A stretch of DNA of 64,000 nucleotides from QHXW01 sp035280425 (GTDB lineage Bacteria; Acidobacteriota; Terriglobia; Bryobacterales; Bryobacteraceae), in the NCBI GenBank assembly GCA_035280425.1, contig DATEFW010000018.1:62001-126000 (forward strand), given 5' to 3'. The notes under the pieces are model-generated. The model did not search any database. It saw nothing but the letters and a program-made list of their open reading frames with translations, and had not been told where the DNA came from. Position 1 is the first letter of the stretch. Every line of letters begins with the position of its first letter. The translations under genes were made by a program, and so were the position numbers. Positions 8,322-19,779 of this stretch are shown here, in pieces.

Positions 8322-8523
8322 TCTCGTACTGCATCAACGACCGGGCGGGTGGGGTACCTACGCGAGTTTCGGACTCCAGAAACGGGAAGATGGCCGATGC
8401 TAACTCTTCGCGGATCCCGCGTTCACCCCAATGCGCGTGCGATGCCTCGGCCAGTAGCCCAACCAACCGCCCGCTTAGGGCGCCCTCGTCGGAAGCAGCC
8501 AGGTCAAGTAGGTATGCTTCCAG
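8305..8523 (-). CDS. small hypothetical ORF with possible CTG start
   Basis: On the minus strand a perfect Shine-Dalgarno AAGGAGG (8537-8531) is followed after seven bases by CTG and then 72 residues (LEAYLLDLAASDEGALSGR..., ...LMQYEINKAA) ending in TAG. Composition is protein-like (amphipathic, acidic). It begins only 32 bases after the fadJ stop in the same direction, as an operon partner would. There is no ATG, GTG or TTG in frame near the Shine-Dalgarno, so either CTG is used, or the start has mutated and the gene is decaying. Function unknown. Confidence 0.4.
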   Translation of the reverse strand: MEAYLLDLAASDEGALSGRLVGLLAEASHAHWGERGIREELASAIFPFLESETRVGTPPARSLMQYEINKAA

Positions 8524-8554
8524 ATCACGTCCTCCTTTTCAGACGGGCGCGCCG

Positions 8555-10702
<2,148 letters not shown>

Positions 10703-10761
10703 GGTTCTGCTATCTTACCGCCTGGGGATTCGGGCGCTTTTGCGGCTCGGTCGGGGGCGGA

Positions 10762-11532
10762 TTACCAGCGGTACGGTTTGCCGATCTCCGCGACAGAAAC
10801 TTTCGGATGGCGCAACGCCTTGAGCTGGCGAATCACCTGTTTGCGGTAGGGGGGCTTGATATGGACGCAAAGGATTTTTGCGTTGCTCTTCAGTTTTTGC
10901 AGATCGGCGTGGAGGCTTTGGGGAGTCAAATGGCGGGCGACGCCGGCGAGCGATTCCAGCTCATTGGGAAAAGAAACATCGACGAAGATGGCTTTCAGAT
11001 GTTTGGTCGCACTGGCGACTTCCCACAGCTCATCGGTGATGTAGGTATCAGCGCTATAGATGACGGCGGCGTCATTGTCTTCGATGAGCATCCCGGCGGT
11101 TGGAATGGTGTGATTGACCGGGAAAGGGGTCAGGGAAAGCTTTCCCAACCTCAGCGGCACGCGCGGCGTGAGCGCGATGAATTCCAAAGCCGGGCCTTTG
11201 CCGTTGAGTAGCTCGATTTTTTCGAAGTTGGGCCACATGGAACCGTTGAAGATACATTGGCGCAGCGTGGCGATGGATTCGGGAAGGGCATAGACCTGTA
11301 AGGGGGACGAGAGCCGGCTGAAGATTTCGTCGATGAAGATGGGCAGGGAGGCGGTGTGATCCATGTGGGTGTGGGTAAGGACCACATGGCGTACTTTAGC
11401 TTTCTGGCCATCATCCAGCGCATAGGCGAGATTTCCGGCATCCACGGCCACAGAGCCATCGACCAGGAAGGTGGTGAACAACTGCATCTGCTCGCGGGTT
11501 CCGGGCCTGGTGGGCAAGAGCTCAATTTTCAC
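10762..11532 (-). CDS. MBL-fold hydrolase, class II cyclic-nucleotide phosphodiesterase-like
   Basis: 256-residue metallo-beta-lactamase fold protein. The zinc motif HTHMDHTASLPIFIDE, then YALPESIATLRQCIFNGSMW, NHTIPTAGMLIED, the acidic SADTY and the later HIKPPYR follow the layout of the 3',5'-cyclic-nucleotide phosphodiesterase class II family. I chose GTG at 11532 (GAGG about ten bases upstream); the open frame reaches 11625 but the extra residues look non-coding. It is transcribed from the same strand as, and 163 bases downstream of, an adenylate cyclase gene, which supports cAMP hydrolysis as the role. The substrate is inferred; general MBL hydrolase is certain. Confidence 0.85.
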   Translation of the reverse strand: MKIELLPTRPGTREQMQLFTTFLVDGSVAVDAGNLAYALDDGQKAKVRHVVLTHTHMDHTASLPIFIDEIFSRLSSPLQVYALPESIATLRQCIFNGSMWPNFEKIELLNGKGPALEFIALTPRVPLRLGKLSLTPFPVNHTIPTAGMLIEDNDAAVIYSADTYITDELWEVASATKHLKAIFVDVSFPNELESLAGVARHLTPQSLHADLQKLKSNAKILCVHIKPPYRKQVIRQLKALRHPKVSVAEIGKPYRW

Positions 11533-11695
11533 TTGAAGTTTGCCTCGTGGCGAGGTTTGTCCGTGCGCGAAATTTGGGCGGCGTAGTCCGGCGGGGGCCG
11601 GTCCGGAGGTTAGACGGCGGTGCAATCAGGGCCAAAGCAAAACGCAAATGAACTCCCTAAAAGACAAAGCAACGAACTCTCACCCAACCCCGGGA

Positions 11696-12712
11696 TCAGG
11701 CAGCAGGACTGCCGACCGACTGGAGAAACGCGGCGAGTCCGGCATAGGACGTGGACCACGTTTTCGCGGGGTTCGTGTAACCCTTCAACTGAACCTGGGC
11801 GCTCTGAAAATGCGACGCGGCGCCGGGCAGGCCTTTGACATATTCAAAAGTGCTTTCCCCTAAAACCACGTCGGTTTTCAGTTCCTTACTCGCCGTTTCG
11901 AGACGAAAGGCGGCATTCACGGCGTCGCCTAAAGCGGTAAAGTCGGCGACTTGCCCAGTCCCCGGATTTCCGACGGCAGCCGTACCGGTATTGATTCCGG
12001 CGCCAATGCGCACTTCATTGGGAAGTCCAAAACGCTGGTTCAAAGTGGCCGTAAACTTAGCGAATTCCGAGAGCGCGCGCAAAATCTTGACAATCTCGGC
12101 TCCTTCCTGGCCATGGGTGCGATGGAGCCACGTGGTCATGACGGCGTCGCCGATATATTTTTGGCCGGTGGAGCCGTACTTGCGCATGATGTTGTCCGCC
12201 TCGTTGAACCAGCTTCCGATCAACTGGCATAGAACGGACTGGTCAATGGACTGCGACAGAACGGTGTAGGAGCGAATGTCGACCACCAGGGCGGAAAGAA
12301 GGCACTTGGTGAAGAGAACCTTGGTGGCTTCGAAGCCGCCGGTCGAAACCGGAGTGGCGCCACGCGCAACCTGATTCGGGTTATTGAAAATGATGACGGT
12401 TTGGCCCAGGGAGATTTGGTCGCCGGTGCGCAGCAAAACGGGAGTGCTGACGCGCCGCTCGTTGACGAAAGTGCCGTTACGGCTGCCCATGTCGACCAGA
12501 TAAAATTCGTCGGCATCGGTGCACTGGATCATGGCATGGGTGCGCGAGATGGTGGTGTCGTTGATGACGATGGAGCACTGCTCGCTGCGGCCCATCTTCC
12601 AAAGCTTGGAAGAGGTGAGCGGAAAGGGGCGGCCTTCGTTGCAGTCCCGGATAATCAGGTGGACCTGAGCCTGGATGCCTTGCTGGTCCTGGGCGTCTGG
12701 CGGAGAGTTCAT
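11696..12712 (-). CDS. FHA-domain class III adenylate cyclase
   Basis: 338 residues. An FHA domain (about 18-110) shows MGRSEQCSIVIND, ISRTHAMIQ and GSRNGTFVNE, the phosphothreonine-binding layout. The C-terminal class III nucleotide cyclase domain (about 125-310) has the metal Asp in VVDIRSYT, KYIGDAVM with the second metal Asp and Lys, and DFTALGDAVNAAFRLE carrying the adenine-selecting Asp plus the transition-state Asn and Arg. All catalytic residues are present, so activity is expected. No membrane segment, so cytosolic. ATG at 12712 is preferred; an in-frame GTG at 12739 is possible. The FHA domain suggests control by a Ser/Thr kinase such as the one near 53 kb (inference). Confidence 0.92.
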   Translation of the reverse strand: MNSPPDAQDQQGIQAQVHLIIRDCNEGRPFPLTSSKLWKMGRSEQCSIVINDTTISRTHAMIQCTDADEFYLVDMGSRNGTFVNERRVSTPVLLRTGDQISLGQTVIIFNNPNQVARGATPVSTGGFEATKVLFTKCLLSALVVDIRSYTVLSQSIDQSVLCQLIGSWFNEADNIMRKYGSTGQKYIGDAVMTTWLHRTHGQEGAEIVKILRALSEFAKFTATLNQRFGLPNEVRIGAGINTGTAAVGNPGTGQVADFTALGDAVNAAFRLETASKELKTDVVLGESTFEYVKGLPGAASHFQSAQVQLKGYTNPAKTWSTSYAGLAAFLQSVGSPAA

Positions 12713-12770
12713 TGCGATCGACTGTACCAGTTCTAACACAACCGGCGGGTGGAAATACAGATGCCGTCCG

Positions 12771-14291
12771 TCAATTACCGTTTAGTACAAAGCCTGCGTC
12801 GACCCAGTCCGCCAAGTCGAATGGAGTGCGGGCACCGGCACTGGTTGCGACCAGGTCAATGAGCCGGCTGTGCGCAGGAATTTTGACGTCAAATCGCCAG
12901 GGTTCCTGCCCAAGGCGCATGATGGGACTTTCTGCGGCGAGGCTGCCATCGATGTAGACGCGAAACCGGACGCCGGGATAAGTGGCAAGGAAGCGGGCAT
13001 TGGGGCGTTCGGTGAAAAGATGATCGTCGATGCCGGCGCGGGCGACGAAGCGGGCGTAATCGGGCTGAATCTCGTACAGCGCGTTGGCGGGAGCGCGCAT
13101 GCCGAGACCGGTTTGATAGGCGGTGTCGCGAATCTTCAGGGGGCCACCGGGAAACGCCCGGTCAGTTCGCGGCTGCCATCTCCAGTCCGGCCGCGCGGGT
13201 GTAACGGGCTTGAGACGATCGAGTGAGACGTCAGGTTTTGGGGGCACAGCGTCAAGGCGAACGAAAGAGGCATGGCTGATGAGCGTTGCGATGCGGCTGT
13301 GCTGGTATGCCGCAGTTCGCAATTCGGTGGTTCGTTTGAGAACGAACGGCGCGGTATAGAGGGGCGACTTCGCGTCCGGATCGGAGCCATCGAGGGTGTA
13401 GTGGATGGCGGCGCCCTTCTGATTCGGAGTGGAGAGGGTGACCTTCACGGATTTCTCGAAAAAATACGGCCAAGATGTTGTGCCCCAAGGGGTCACGCGT
13501 ACCATCTCGACCATCCAGCGATCGTTCCAGGCGCCGGCTTTATTCATCTCATCGGCCATGTCGATGGTGGGAATGCTGGAGCGTTCGATATCGGCGATAT
13601 CCTTTTCAGTGCCGAGGTCGGGGGTGAAGCCTGTTTCGGGATCGTAGGAGGTTTCGGCGTCGGTCAGATCGCGCGCCAGGATGCACTTGATTCCGGCAGA
13701 GGTCATGGCGGCGATTCCCTCGGGCTTGTTCATCACGCACAAGTTGGTATTGATGCCCATGTAGATCAAGCGCGTGAGATGGCGGTCTTGATAGATGGAA
13801 TAGAGTTCGCCGGGATCGCCGGCGATCCAATCAGTGGGGGCGATGACCAGATTGGGATCCATGGCATCCCATCCGTAATGCACACGGCACACGATGCCCG
13901 GGCCGCACATACACTTGCCTGGCCGGACGGTGGGGACGCTGAAGGGGCAGGAAAAATTCGTGAGGTGAGGGAGCGGAATGCGAGCGAGCGCCATGGCGCG
14001 CTCGCGCTGGGGCGTACCGGCGTACTGGCTGGCGACGTCGGTGGGGGCCCAGATGATCTGCATGCCCAGACGGCGCGCGCCTTCGAGAACTTTGTTCATT
14101 CTGGGCACGAGCGCGGCGGCGCGCTGGGCGTTGGTCATGCAATCGTTGGTGTTCCACATGTCGATGATGACGACGCCAGTTCGCGACGGATCGATTTGAC
14201 CGGTGGTGGAGATGATACGGCTCGTGGCACGATCGCGGGTTTGCAAACTCAGGCTGATGCTACCGGCGGCAGCCACTGAACCGCAGGTCAA
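12771..14291 (-). CDS. exported isochorismatase-like hydrolase with CHB_HEX_C and NPCBM-like domains
   Basis: 506 residues. About 30-240 is an isochorismatase-type cysteine hydrolase: Asp in GVVIIDMWNTNDC, the nucleophile Cys in GINTNLCVMNKPEG. A Cys-rich insert (CPF..., then KCMCGPGIVC) is unusual. About 285-340 has IHYTLDGSDPDAKSPLY, the chitobiase C-terminal/Fn3-like pattern, and 380-500 resembles an NPCBM carbohydrate-binding module (LGMRAPANALYEI, RFRVYIDGS). The TTG at 14291 lies inside a hydrophobic stretch; the frame stays open upstream and would encode RRRWPLAALIFLTC, a plausible signal peptide, but has no normal start there. Substrate unknown; action on an extracellular amide or glycan-linked compound is inferred. 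Confidence 0.8.
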   Translation of the reverse strand: MTCGSVAAAGSISLSLQTRDRATSRIISTTGQIDPSRTGVVIIDMWNTNDCMTNAQRAAALVPRMNKVLEGARRLGMQIIWAPTDVASQYAGTPQRERAMALARIPLPHLTNFSCPFSVPTVRPGKCMCGPGIVCRVHYGWDAMDPNLVIAPTDWIAGDPGELYSIYQDRHLTRLIYMGINTNLCVMNKPEGIAAMTSAGIKCILARDLTDAETSYDPETGFTPDLGTEKDIADIERSSIPTIDMADEMNKAGAWNDRWMVEMVRVTPWGTTSWPYFFEKSVKVTLSTPNQKGAAIHYTLDGSDPDAKSPLYTAPFVLKRTTELRTAAYQHSRIATLISHASFVRLDAVPPKPDVSLDRLKPVTPARPDWRWQPRTDRAFPGGPLKIRDTAYQTGLGMRAPANALYEIQPDYARFVARAGIDDHLFTERPNARFLATYPGVRFRVYIDGSLAAESPIMRLGQEPWRFDVKIPAHSRLIDLVATSAGARTPFDLADWVDAGFVLNGN

Positions 14292-14368
14292 GAATATGAG
14301 CGCCGCGAGGGGCCACCGGCGGCGGCCGATCGAACGCGATCTACGTGACGCAGGTTGCGGAATGCCTG

Positions 14369-17300
14369 TCAGAATACCAGTTTCAAGGCGACCTGCCCGA
14401 TCCGGGGGGCGCGTGCGTCGGTCACGTAACCGAAGCTGCCGCTGTTGATATTGCCGGTCGGCGGCACGAATTGCGCATGGTTAAAAATGTTGAAAAATTC
14501 GAAGCGGAACTGCAAAAGCTTCGATTCGGTGATGTGCGTATCCTTGAGCAGGGCCATATCCCAGTTGTTGAGGCCGGGGCCGTGGAAGAAACGTTTATTG
14601 GCCGTGCCCAACTGGCCGATCTCCTCTTTACTGAACAGGTCGATGTTGAAGTAAGGAAGAGTGGTTCGGGGATCGGTGAAGTGCAGGTCGCCGGGCGTGA
14701 AGTTCGGTGTGTCGATGCCGTTGCCGTTCGGGCCGGTGAAGCGCGTGCCCAAAAGCGAGTGGTCATCGCGCTCGCGCATGAAGATAGGCAAGCCCGTGGA
14801 GAAACGGGTAATGCCGGTGATCACCCAGCCGTCGGTCAGGCGATGATGTCCGAGGAACTGCCCGAAAGGAAGCTCGTAGTGGTAACTGATGACGAAATTA
14901 TGGGTAAGGTCGAAAGAGGAAAGTGAGCGGCCCAGACGCTGGTTCACGACGTTGATCTGGTCGCCCCAGCCGGAAGAATCGTCAATGGATTTGCTGAAAG
15001 TGTAAGCGCCGAGCAACTCCAAAGGACCGCTGCGATGGCGGAAGCTGGCCTGCAACGAGTTGTAATTGGAATTGCCGATGGTCACGAAATATCCATTGCT
15101 GCCGATGGCGTTGCTGTAGGGAGAGCGGGTGCCGTTGATGACCGTGCCGTCGGCGCGCGTATAGATGCCGTTTTCTCCGTTTGGCCCGCACGTTCCGCTG
15201 CCCGGCGCCACCTGGTCAGGCTGGCTGATGCTCAAACACAAAGCAGGATTGCCGGGGTTCGCTTCCAAATCGCTCAACAAGCGATGTCCCTGGGTGCCTA
15301 CGTAGCTGACGCTCAGGACGCTATCGTTGCCGAACTGGCGCTGGATGGAGAGGCTGTAGTGTTCGGCGTAAGGGACGCGGTTCTTATACCAGAAGCCTGG
15401 TGAGCTTGAGATCGGCTCGAAGAAAGACCAGTCGATGGAGTTATCGGGGTTGCTGGCGGAGACATTAGGCGGCGGGAAATGAACAGGAAAGCGCTGTTTT
15501 TCGACGAATCCGGTTTGCCGGTCGATATAGGGGGTCAGGAACGAAGGAGGCGTGGGACTGGCCCAGAAATAGCCGAACGGCGCGTCGCCGACTTCGTTGA
15601 AACTAGTGGCGTCTTCAAATGCGGTGTAATACATGCCGAAAGCGGCGCGAATGCTGGTTTTACCGGGCGCTCCGAAGAATTTACCGGACGGGGACCAGGC
15701 GAGGCCTACGCGAGGGGCGAAGTTGTTGTGGCGCACGGGCGCGAGGCTTTTGGGAATTCCGGGGTCGCCGGGGAAGACCCAGCCGGTTGGAGATCCGGGA
15801 AACACTTTGGATTGCAGCCCGGGCACGAGCGTTTCCAGTTGTCCTTGCGCTTCGTACCATGGCGAGGTCACTTCCCAGCGCAAACCGTAATTGAGCGTCA
15901 AGCTCGGCCGCAGGCGCCAGCTATCCTGCCCGTAGAGGCCGTAATAATAAGTTCGTGTGTGCAGCGGCAATTGCACGCCCTGCTGGAACGAGTCCGGCGC
16001 GCCGATCAGGAAATCGGCCCAATCGCTGCCGGTTTCAGTGCCGCTGAAAGAGAACGTGCCGTTGTTGGCGCCGTATTCGTGCTCGGTAATCTGATCGTAA
16101 TGCACGCTGCCGCCGAACTTGAACGTGTGAGTACCTTTGACTTTCGAGAAGTTGTCGAGGATCTGGTACATGTTGTTGTAATTTCCACCGAAGTACGCAG
16201 GGACGCCGATGCTGAAGTTATTAAAGCCGATGGAGGGGACACCTTCGGCAGCTTTGTTTTGCACGACCAGACCTAAGGTATCGGGACCGGTTACGAATCC
16301 CAGAGAATCGAGCGTCACGCCCAGGCCACCGCTCGGAAATCCGCCCAGGTTTACGGTGCGCATGAAGTGCAGACGCAGCTCATTGACTGACGTAGGACCG
16401 AATGTTTTGGTGTCGGCGACGTTGGCCATCTGGGCGCGTCCGAGCGTGGAGACGGCAAAGCCCGGCAGGCTGGATGCGCCGTACGGATCATCGAAAGTGA
16501 AGTCGTCGATGAAGTAATAGCCGGAGATCAGGCCGAAGCGGCTGTTGTAATCGATACGGAAACTGCCTTTATCGTCGCGCAGCGTCTGGTTGAACTGGGA
16601 TGTAGAGTAGTACGGTCCCGAGTTGGCGGCGGGGATGTACTTCATGAGGTTTTGTGCAGGCGCGTTGATGGCCGATTGCGGAATGACGGCGTTCGGGAAA
16701 ACGCACTGTGCCGACGTGCTGCAACCGGAAAAGTAGTACGGCTCGCCCTGGGCGACCGGATATCCCAGTTTGTTCGAAAGCTGATCGGCCCAATATCCGC
16801 CGGTTACGGAACCGTTGAATTGATCGGCGATATCGGCGAGATTGCCCTGGCGGTCGGCGGGAGTAGGCACCAGGATGTTGCCGGTGCTGGCACCGACGAT
16901 TTTTCGCGAACCCTGATAATCGCTGAAGAAAAAGAGCTTATCGCGGATAATTCGGCCGCCGACGGTGCCGCCGAACTGGTTTTGAATGAACTTGCCCTTG
17001 TCGGGGCTATAGAAATTGCGCGCATCGAGATCGGTGTTGCGGAGGAACTCGAATACATCGCCATGAAATGCGTTGGTGCCGGATTTAGTGATGGCGTTGA
17101 TCTGGCCGCCGGAGTAGTTTCCATACTCCGCGTCGGCATTATTGGTCAAGATGCGGAATTCGGCAATGGAATCGAGATTGGGGATGATCGCGGTGCCCAT
17201 GTAACCGCCCTCGACCACATTGCCGCCGTTCACCATGAATCCGTTCGTCGATTCGCGCTGGCCGGCCACGGAGAGGCTGCCGGGATTTAAGTCTCCCGAG

Positions 17301-17827
17301 ACGCTGATGGCACCATACTGGCCGGAGGAGACCGGCGTCACGCCGGGCTGCAAGGCGAGGAGGTCTGTGTAACTGCGGCCGTTGAGCGGCACGGTGGTCA
17401 TCTTCACGTCGCTGATGACTTCGCCCAGGTGCGTGTTGGTGGTTTCGACCTGGACGGCGGCGGCATTGACGGTGACCTCTTGCGCGGCTTCACCTATTTG
17501 CAGCGGCACGTCGACCAGCAAGGCGGTGTTTACATCGAGAATCAGCCCGGTCTGCTTGTAATCCTTGAATCCGCCGGCGCTGACTGTCAGATCGTAGTGG
17601 CCGACGGGAAGCTGGGGAAACGAATAGAAGCCCTGGGCGTCGGTTTTTGTGGTTGTCTTGATTCCCGTCTGCGTCTCGAGCGCTGTAACCTCCGCGCCGG
17701 GCACCAGCGCTCCGGCGGGATCTTTGACATTACCAGAAATGCGGCCGGTAACGGCGGCAAAAACAAGCGGTGTGCACAACGAGAACAGGAGTATCGCCAC
17801 GCAGGAAAGTTCTGTTTTTCGAGTCAC
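14369..17827 (-). CDS. TonB-dependent receptor, Oar-like, with carboxypeptidase-regulatory domain (receptor 1)
   Basis: Outer-membrane receptor of 1152 residues. Signal peptide (ELSCVAILLFSLCTPLVFA), then a CarboxypepD_reg beta-sandwich at about 25-110 (GRISGNVKDPAGALVPGAEV, DAQGFYSFPQLPVGHYDL), a plug region (VPLNGRSYTDLLALQPGV; AITKSGTNAFHGDVFEFLRN) and a long beta barrel ending in a terminal Phe (VALKLVF), typical of barrel insertion signals. GTG at 17827 is chosen for its strong GGAGGAGG Shine-Dalgarno; the frame stays open beyond it over a plus-strand gene, which is a shadow. The isochorismatase fusion follows it in the same direction. Ligand unknown; glycans or peptides are usual guesses. 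Confidence 0.93.
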   Translation of the reverse strand: MTRKTELSCVAILLFSLCTPLVFAAVTGRISGNVKDPAGALVPGAEVTALETQTGIKTTTKTDAQGFYSFPQLPVGHYDLTVSAGGFKDYKQTGLILDVNTALLVDVPLQIGEAAQEVTVNAAAVQVETTNTHLGEVISDVKMTTVPLNGRSYTDLLALQPGVTPVSSGQYGAISVSGDLNPGSLSVAGQRESTNGFMVNGGNVVEGGYMGTAIIPNLDSIAEFRILTNNADAEYGNYSGGQINAITKSGTNAFHGDVFEFLRNTDLDARNFYSPDKGKFIQNQFGGTVGGRIIRDKLFFFSDYQGSRKIVGASTGNILVPTPADRQGNLADIADQFNGSVTGGYWADQLSNKLGYPVAQGEPYYFSGCSTSAQCVFPNAVIPQSAINAPAQNLMKYIPAANSGPYYSTSQFNQTLRDDKGSFRIDYNSRFGLISGYYFIDDFTFDDPYGASSLPGFAVSTLGRAQMANVADTKTFGPTSVNELRLHFMRTVNLGGFPSGGLGVTLDSLGFVTGPDTLGLVVQNKAAEGVPSIGFNNFSIGVPAYFGGNYNNMYQILDNFSKVKGTHTFKFGGSVHYDQITEHEYGANNGTFSFSGTETGSDWADFLIGAPDSFQQGVQLPLHTRTYYYGLYGQDSWRLRPSLTLNYGLRWEVTSPWYEAQGQLETLVPGLQSKVFPGSPTGWVFPGDPGIPKSLAPVRHNNFAPRVGLAWSPSGKFFGAPGKTSIRAAFGMYYTAFEDATSFNEVGDAPFGYFWASPTPPSFLTPYIDRQTGFVEKQRFPVHFPPPNVSASNPDNSIDWSFFEPISSSPGFWYKNRVPYAEHYSLSIQRQFGNDSVLSVSYVGTQGHRLLSDLEANPGNPALCLSISQPDQVAPGSGTCGPNGENGIYTRADGTVINGTRSPYSNAIGSNGYFVTIGNSNYNSLQASFRHRSGPLELLGAYTFSKSIDDSSGWGDQINVVNQRLGRSLSSFDLTHNFVISYHYELPFGQFLGHHRLTDGWVITGITRFSTGLPIFMRERDDHSLLGTRFTGPNGNGIDTPNFTPGDLHFTDPRTTLPYFNIDLFSKEEIGQLGTANKRFFHGPGLNNWDMALLKDTHITESKLLQFRFEFFNIFNHAQFVPPTGNINSGSFGYVTDARAPRIGQVALKLVF

Positions 17828-18046
17828 GGTCTCAGTCCTCCTCCAAGGCTCTGCCGGAAAGCCAGCACGAGTCATGGAAACTCGTGTTATGGGTAGAGAG
17901 GAACATATCACATTTTGGTATGGCAATCGATCGAGCGCGATTCGAAACGCCCGGCGCGGGCGTAGTGATAAGGTAATGCGATGGAGGGCGGGGCGGGTAC
18001 TTTCATGCACCGCGCCGGATGAAGCGTTCGGAAGGAGAGAAACAGG

Positions 18047-18619
18047 ATGAAAACGATGATTCTCGTTTGGGCGGGGCTGGCTCTGTCGGCGGCAGCGGCG
18101 GAAATTCCGCCGGCGGAAGTGCAGATCGCGTCCGCGACGCTGGCGGCGCCGGCAGACCTGCGAGCAGGCGCGGCGGTGCTCGGCTACGATGCGCAGGGCC
18201 AACTGGTCACGCTCCGCGAAGGCAAGAACGAACTCATTTGTCTTGCGAATAATCCCAGCAACGCGAAATTCAGTGTGGCCTGTTACCACCGGGATCTCGA
18301 GCCTTACATGGCCCGAGGCAGGGAGCTGCTGGCGCAGAAGGTGACGGGGCAAAAGCGCAACGACATTCGGTGGAAAGAAATCGCCGACGGCAAGCTCAAG
18401 ATGCCGCACGAGCCAAGGACGCTTTACGTCCTAACGGGCAGCGGCTTCGATGCGGCAACCGACAAGGTGACGGACTCCTATCTTCGCTGGGTGATCTACG
18501 TGCCTTACGCGACGCCCGAATCTACGGGGCTATCGACAAAAGGCAGCGACAGCGCGCCGTGGCTGATGTCTCCTGGCACGGCAGGCGCGCACATCATGAT
18601 CAATCCGCCGAAGAAATAG
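18047..18619 (+). CDS. small secreted protein of unknown function
   Basis: 190 residues with a signal peptide (MKTMILVWAGLALSAAAAEI) and a good Shine-Dalgarno (AAGGAGA). The mature part has no motif I recognise; it contains two Cys (ELICLAN and FSVACYH) that could form a disulfide, and ends with WLMSPGTAGAHIMINPPKK. Transcribed divergently from TonB receptor 1 with 219 bases between starts, and convergent with the LacI-type gene. Periplasmic or secreted by the leader; role unknown. Confidence 0.8.
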   Translation: MKTMILVWAGLALSAAAAEIPPAEVQIASATLAAPADLRAGAAVLGYDAQGQLVTLREGKNELICLANNPSNAKFSVACYHRDLEPYMARGRELLAQKVTGQKRNDIRWKEIADGKLKMPHEPRTLYVLTGSGFDAATDKVTDSYLRWVIYVPYATPESTGLSTKGSDSAPWLMSPGTAGAHIMINPPKK

Positions 18620-18652
18620 AGCGATTCTGCAGGCGGCGCACGGGCATAACCT

Positions 18653-19696
18653 TTAAGCGTGTTCCAAAACGCCTTTGCCGCGTTTGACCAAGCGCGACGA
18701 TTCGCGAACTTGGAGCGTGGCCGGCAAGCGCACCGTAACAGGAGCGGGCTGCTTCGGGCGTTGCTGAATGCGGTCGAGCAGGATGGCGGCGGCACGGTAG
18801 CCGATATCGTAGGCGGGCTGCACCACGGTGGTGACGCGGGGAATAAAGAGGTCGTCGAGCGCGAGCTCGTCGAAGGTTGCAAAGCCGATGTCCTCAGGAG
18901 TGCGCAATCCGCAGGCGTGCAGCGCGCGCAGGACTCCGAACCCGGTCGGACCGTTGGTGGCGAACAACGCGGTGGGGCGGCTGTGCAATTTGGATAGCCG
19001 ATCGCGGCAGATGGCGGCTATATTTTCGGGTCGAAAGTTTCCTTCCCAGATCAGCTTGTCTTGCAGTTTCAGCCCGGCCTTTCGGAGAGCCTGCCGGTAG
19101 CCATCGAGGCGCTCCTTTTCGTTGCGGAGGCTCAGAGAACCGGTGACAATCGCGATGTGGCGATGTCCCATGGAAATGAGGTGCGCCACACCCATTTCGG
19201 CGGCGTTGGCATTGTCGACGGACACGGAGTCGACTTTCAGCTCGCCGGGAATACGGTCCAGGCAGACCAGCGCGGTTCCCGAATCCATCATCCTGGCGAT
19301 CTGGTCAGTGGGCGTTTCGCCGGCCGCCACGACAAGCAGGATGCCTTCCACCTGTTGCGAGCGCAACAGAGACAGAAGGTCTCCCTGGCGGCCGCAATGA
19401 TCGTCGGAAGTCACGGAGATGAGCGAATAGCCGCTATCGAGCGCCGCGGCTTCTGCGCCGCGGATGACTCGCGGAAAAAACGGAATGGTGAGATCGGGGA
19501 CGACGATGCCGAGCGTTCTGGTCCTGCTGGTTTTCAGGCTGCGCGCGACGTGGTTTGGAAAATAATCCAATTCGCGAATCGCAGATTCGACCTTCGTGCG
19601 AAGTGCGTGGCTTACGGGCACGGATCCGGTGATGACATGCGAGACGGTGCCGATGGAGACGCCCGCGCGCTTGGCTACTTGTTTGATCGTCGGCAT
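18653..19696 (-). CDS. LacI-family transcriptional regulator
   Basis: 347 residues: N-terminal helix-turn-helix (TIKQVAKRAGVSIGTVSHVI) with hinge helix (VARSLKTSRTRTLGIVVPD), followed by a periplasmic-binding-like sensor domain with LPATLQVRESS near the C-terminus. ATG at 19696; a TTG one codon earlier is less likely. It lies downstream of, and in the same direction as, the DUF1080/TIM-barrel sugar pair, and a LacI-like palindrome sits in front of TonB receptor 2. Control of this carbohydrate locus is the natural inference; the effector is unknown. Confidence 0.93.
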   Translation of the reverse strand: MPTIKQVAKRAGVSIGTVSHVITGSVPVSHALRTKVESAIRELDYFPNHVARSLKTSRTRTLGIVVPDLTIPFFPRVIRGAEAAALDSGYSLISVTSDDHCGRQGDLLSLLRSQQVEGILLVVAAGETPTDQIARMMDSGTALVCLDRIPGELKVDSVSVDNANAAEMGVAHLISMGHRHIAIVTGSLSLRNEKERLDGYRQALRKAGLKLQDKLIWEGNFRPENIAAICRDRLSKLHSRPTALFATNGPTGFGVLRALHACGLRTPEDIGFATFDELALDDLFIPRVTTVVQPAYDIGYRAAAILLDRIQQRPKQPAPVTVRLPATLQVRESSRLVKRGKGVLEHA

Positions 19697-19779
19697 CAAT
19701 TCGGTGAGTATCCCGAGTTGCGACTTTATGGTGAAATAATTTTTACTAGCGCGATCCGGACCGAATGCGGGTGCGAGCG

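Noticed and set aside
17828..18409. N-terminal extension of TonB receptor 1 to 18409
   Set aside because: It covers the plus-strand secreted protein gene; the GTG with strong Shine-Dalgarno starts the signal peptide.
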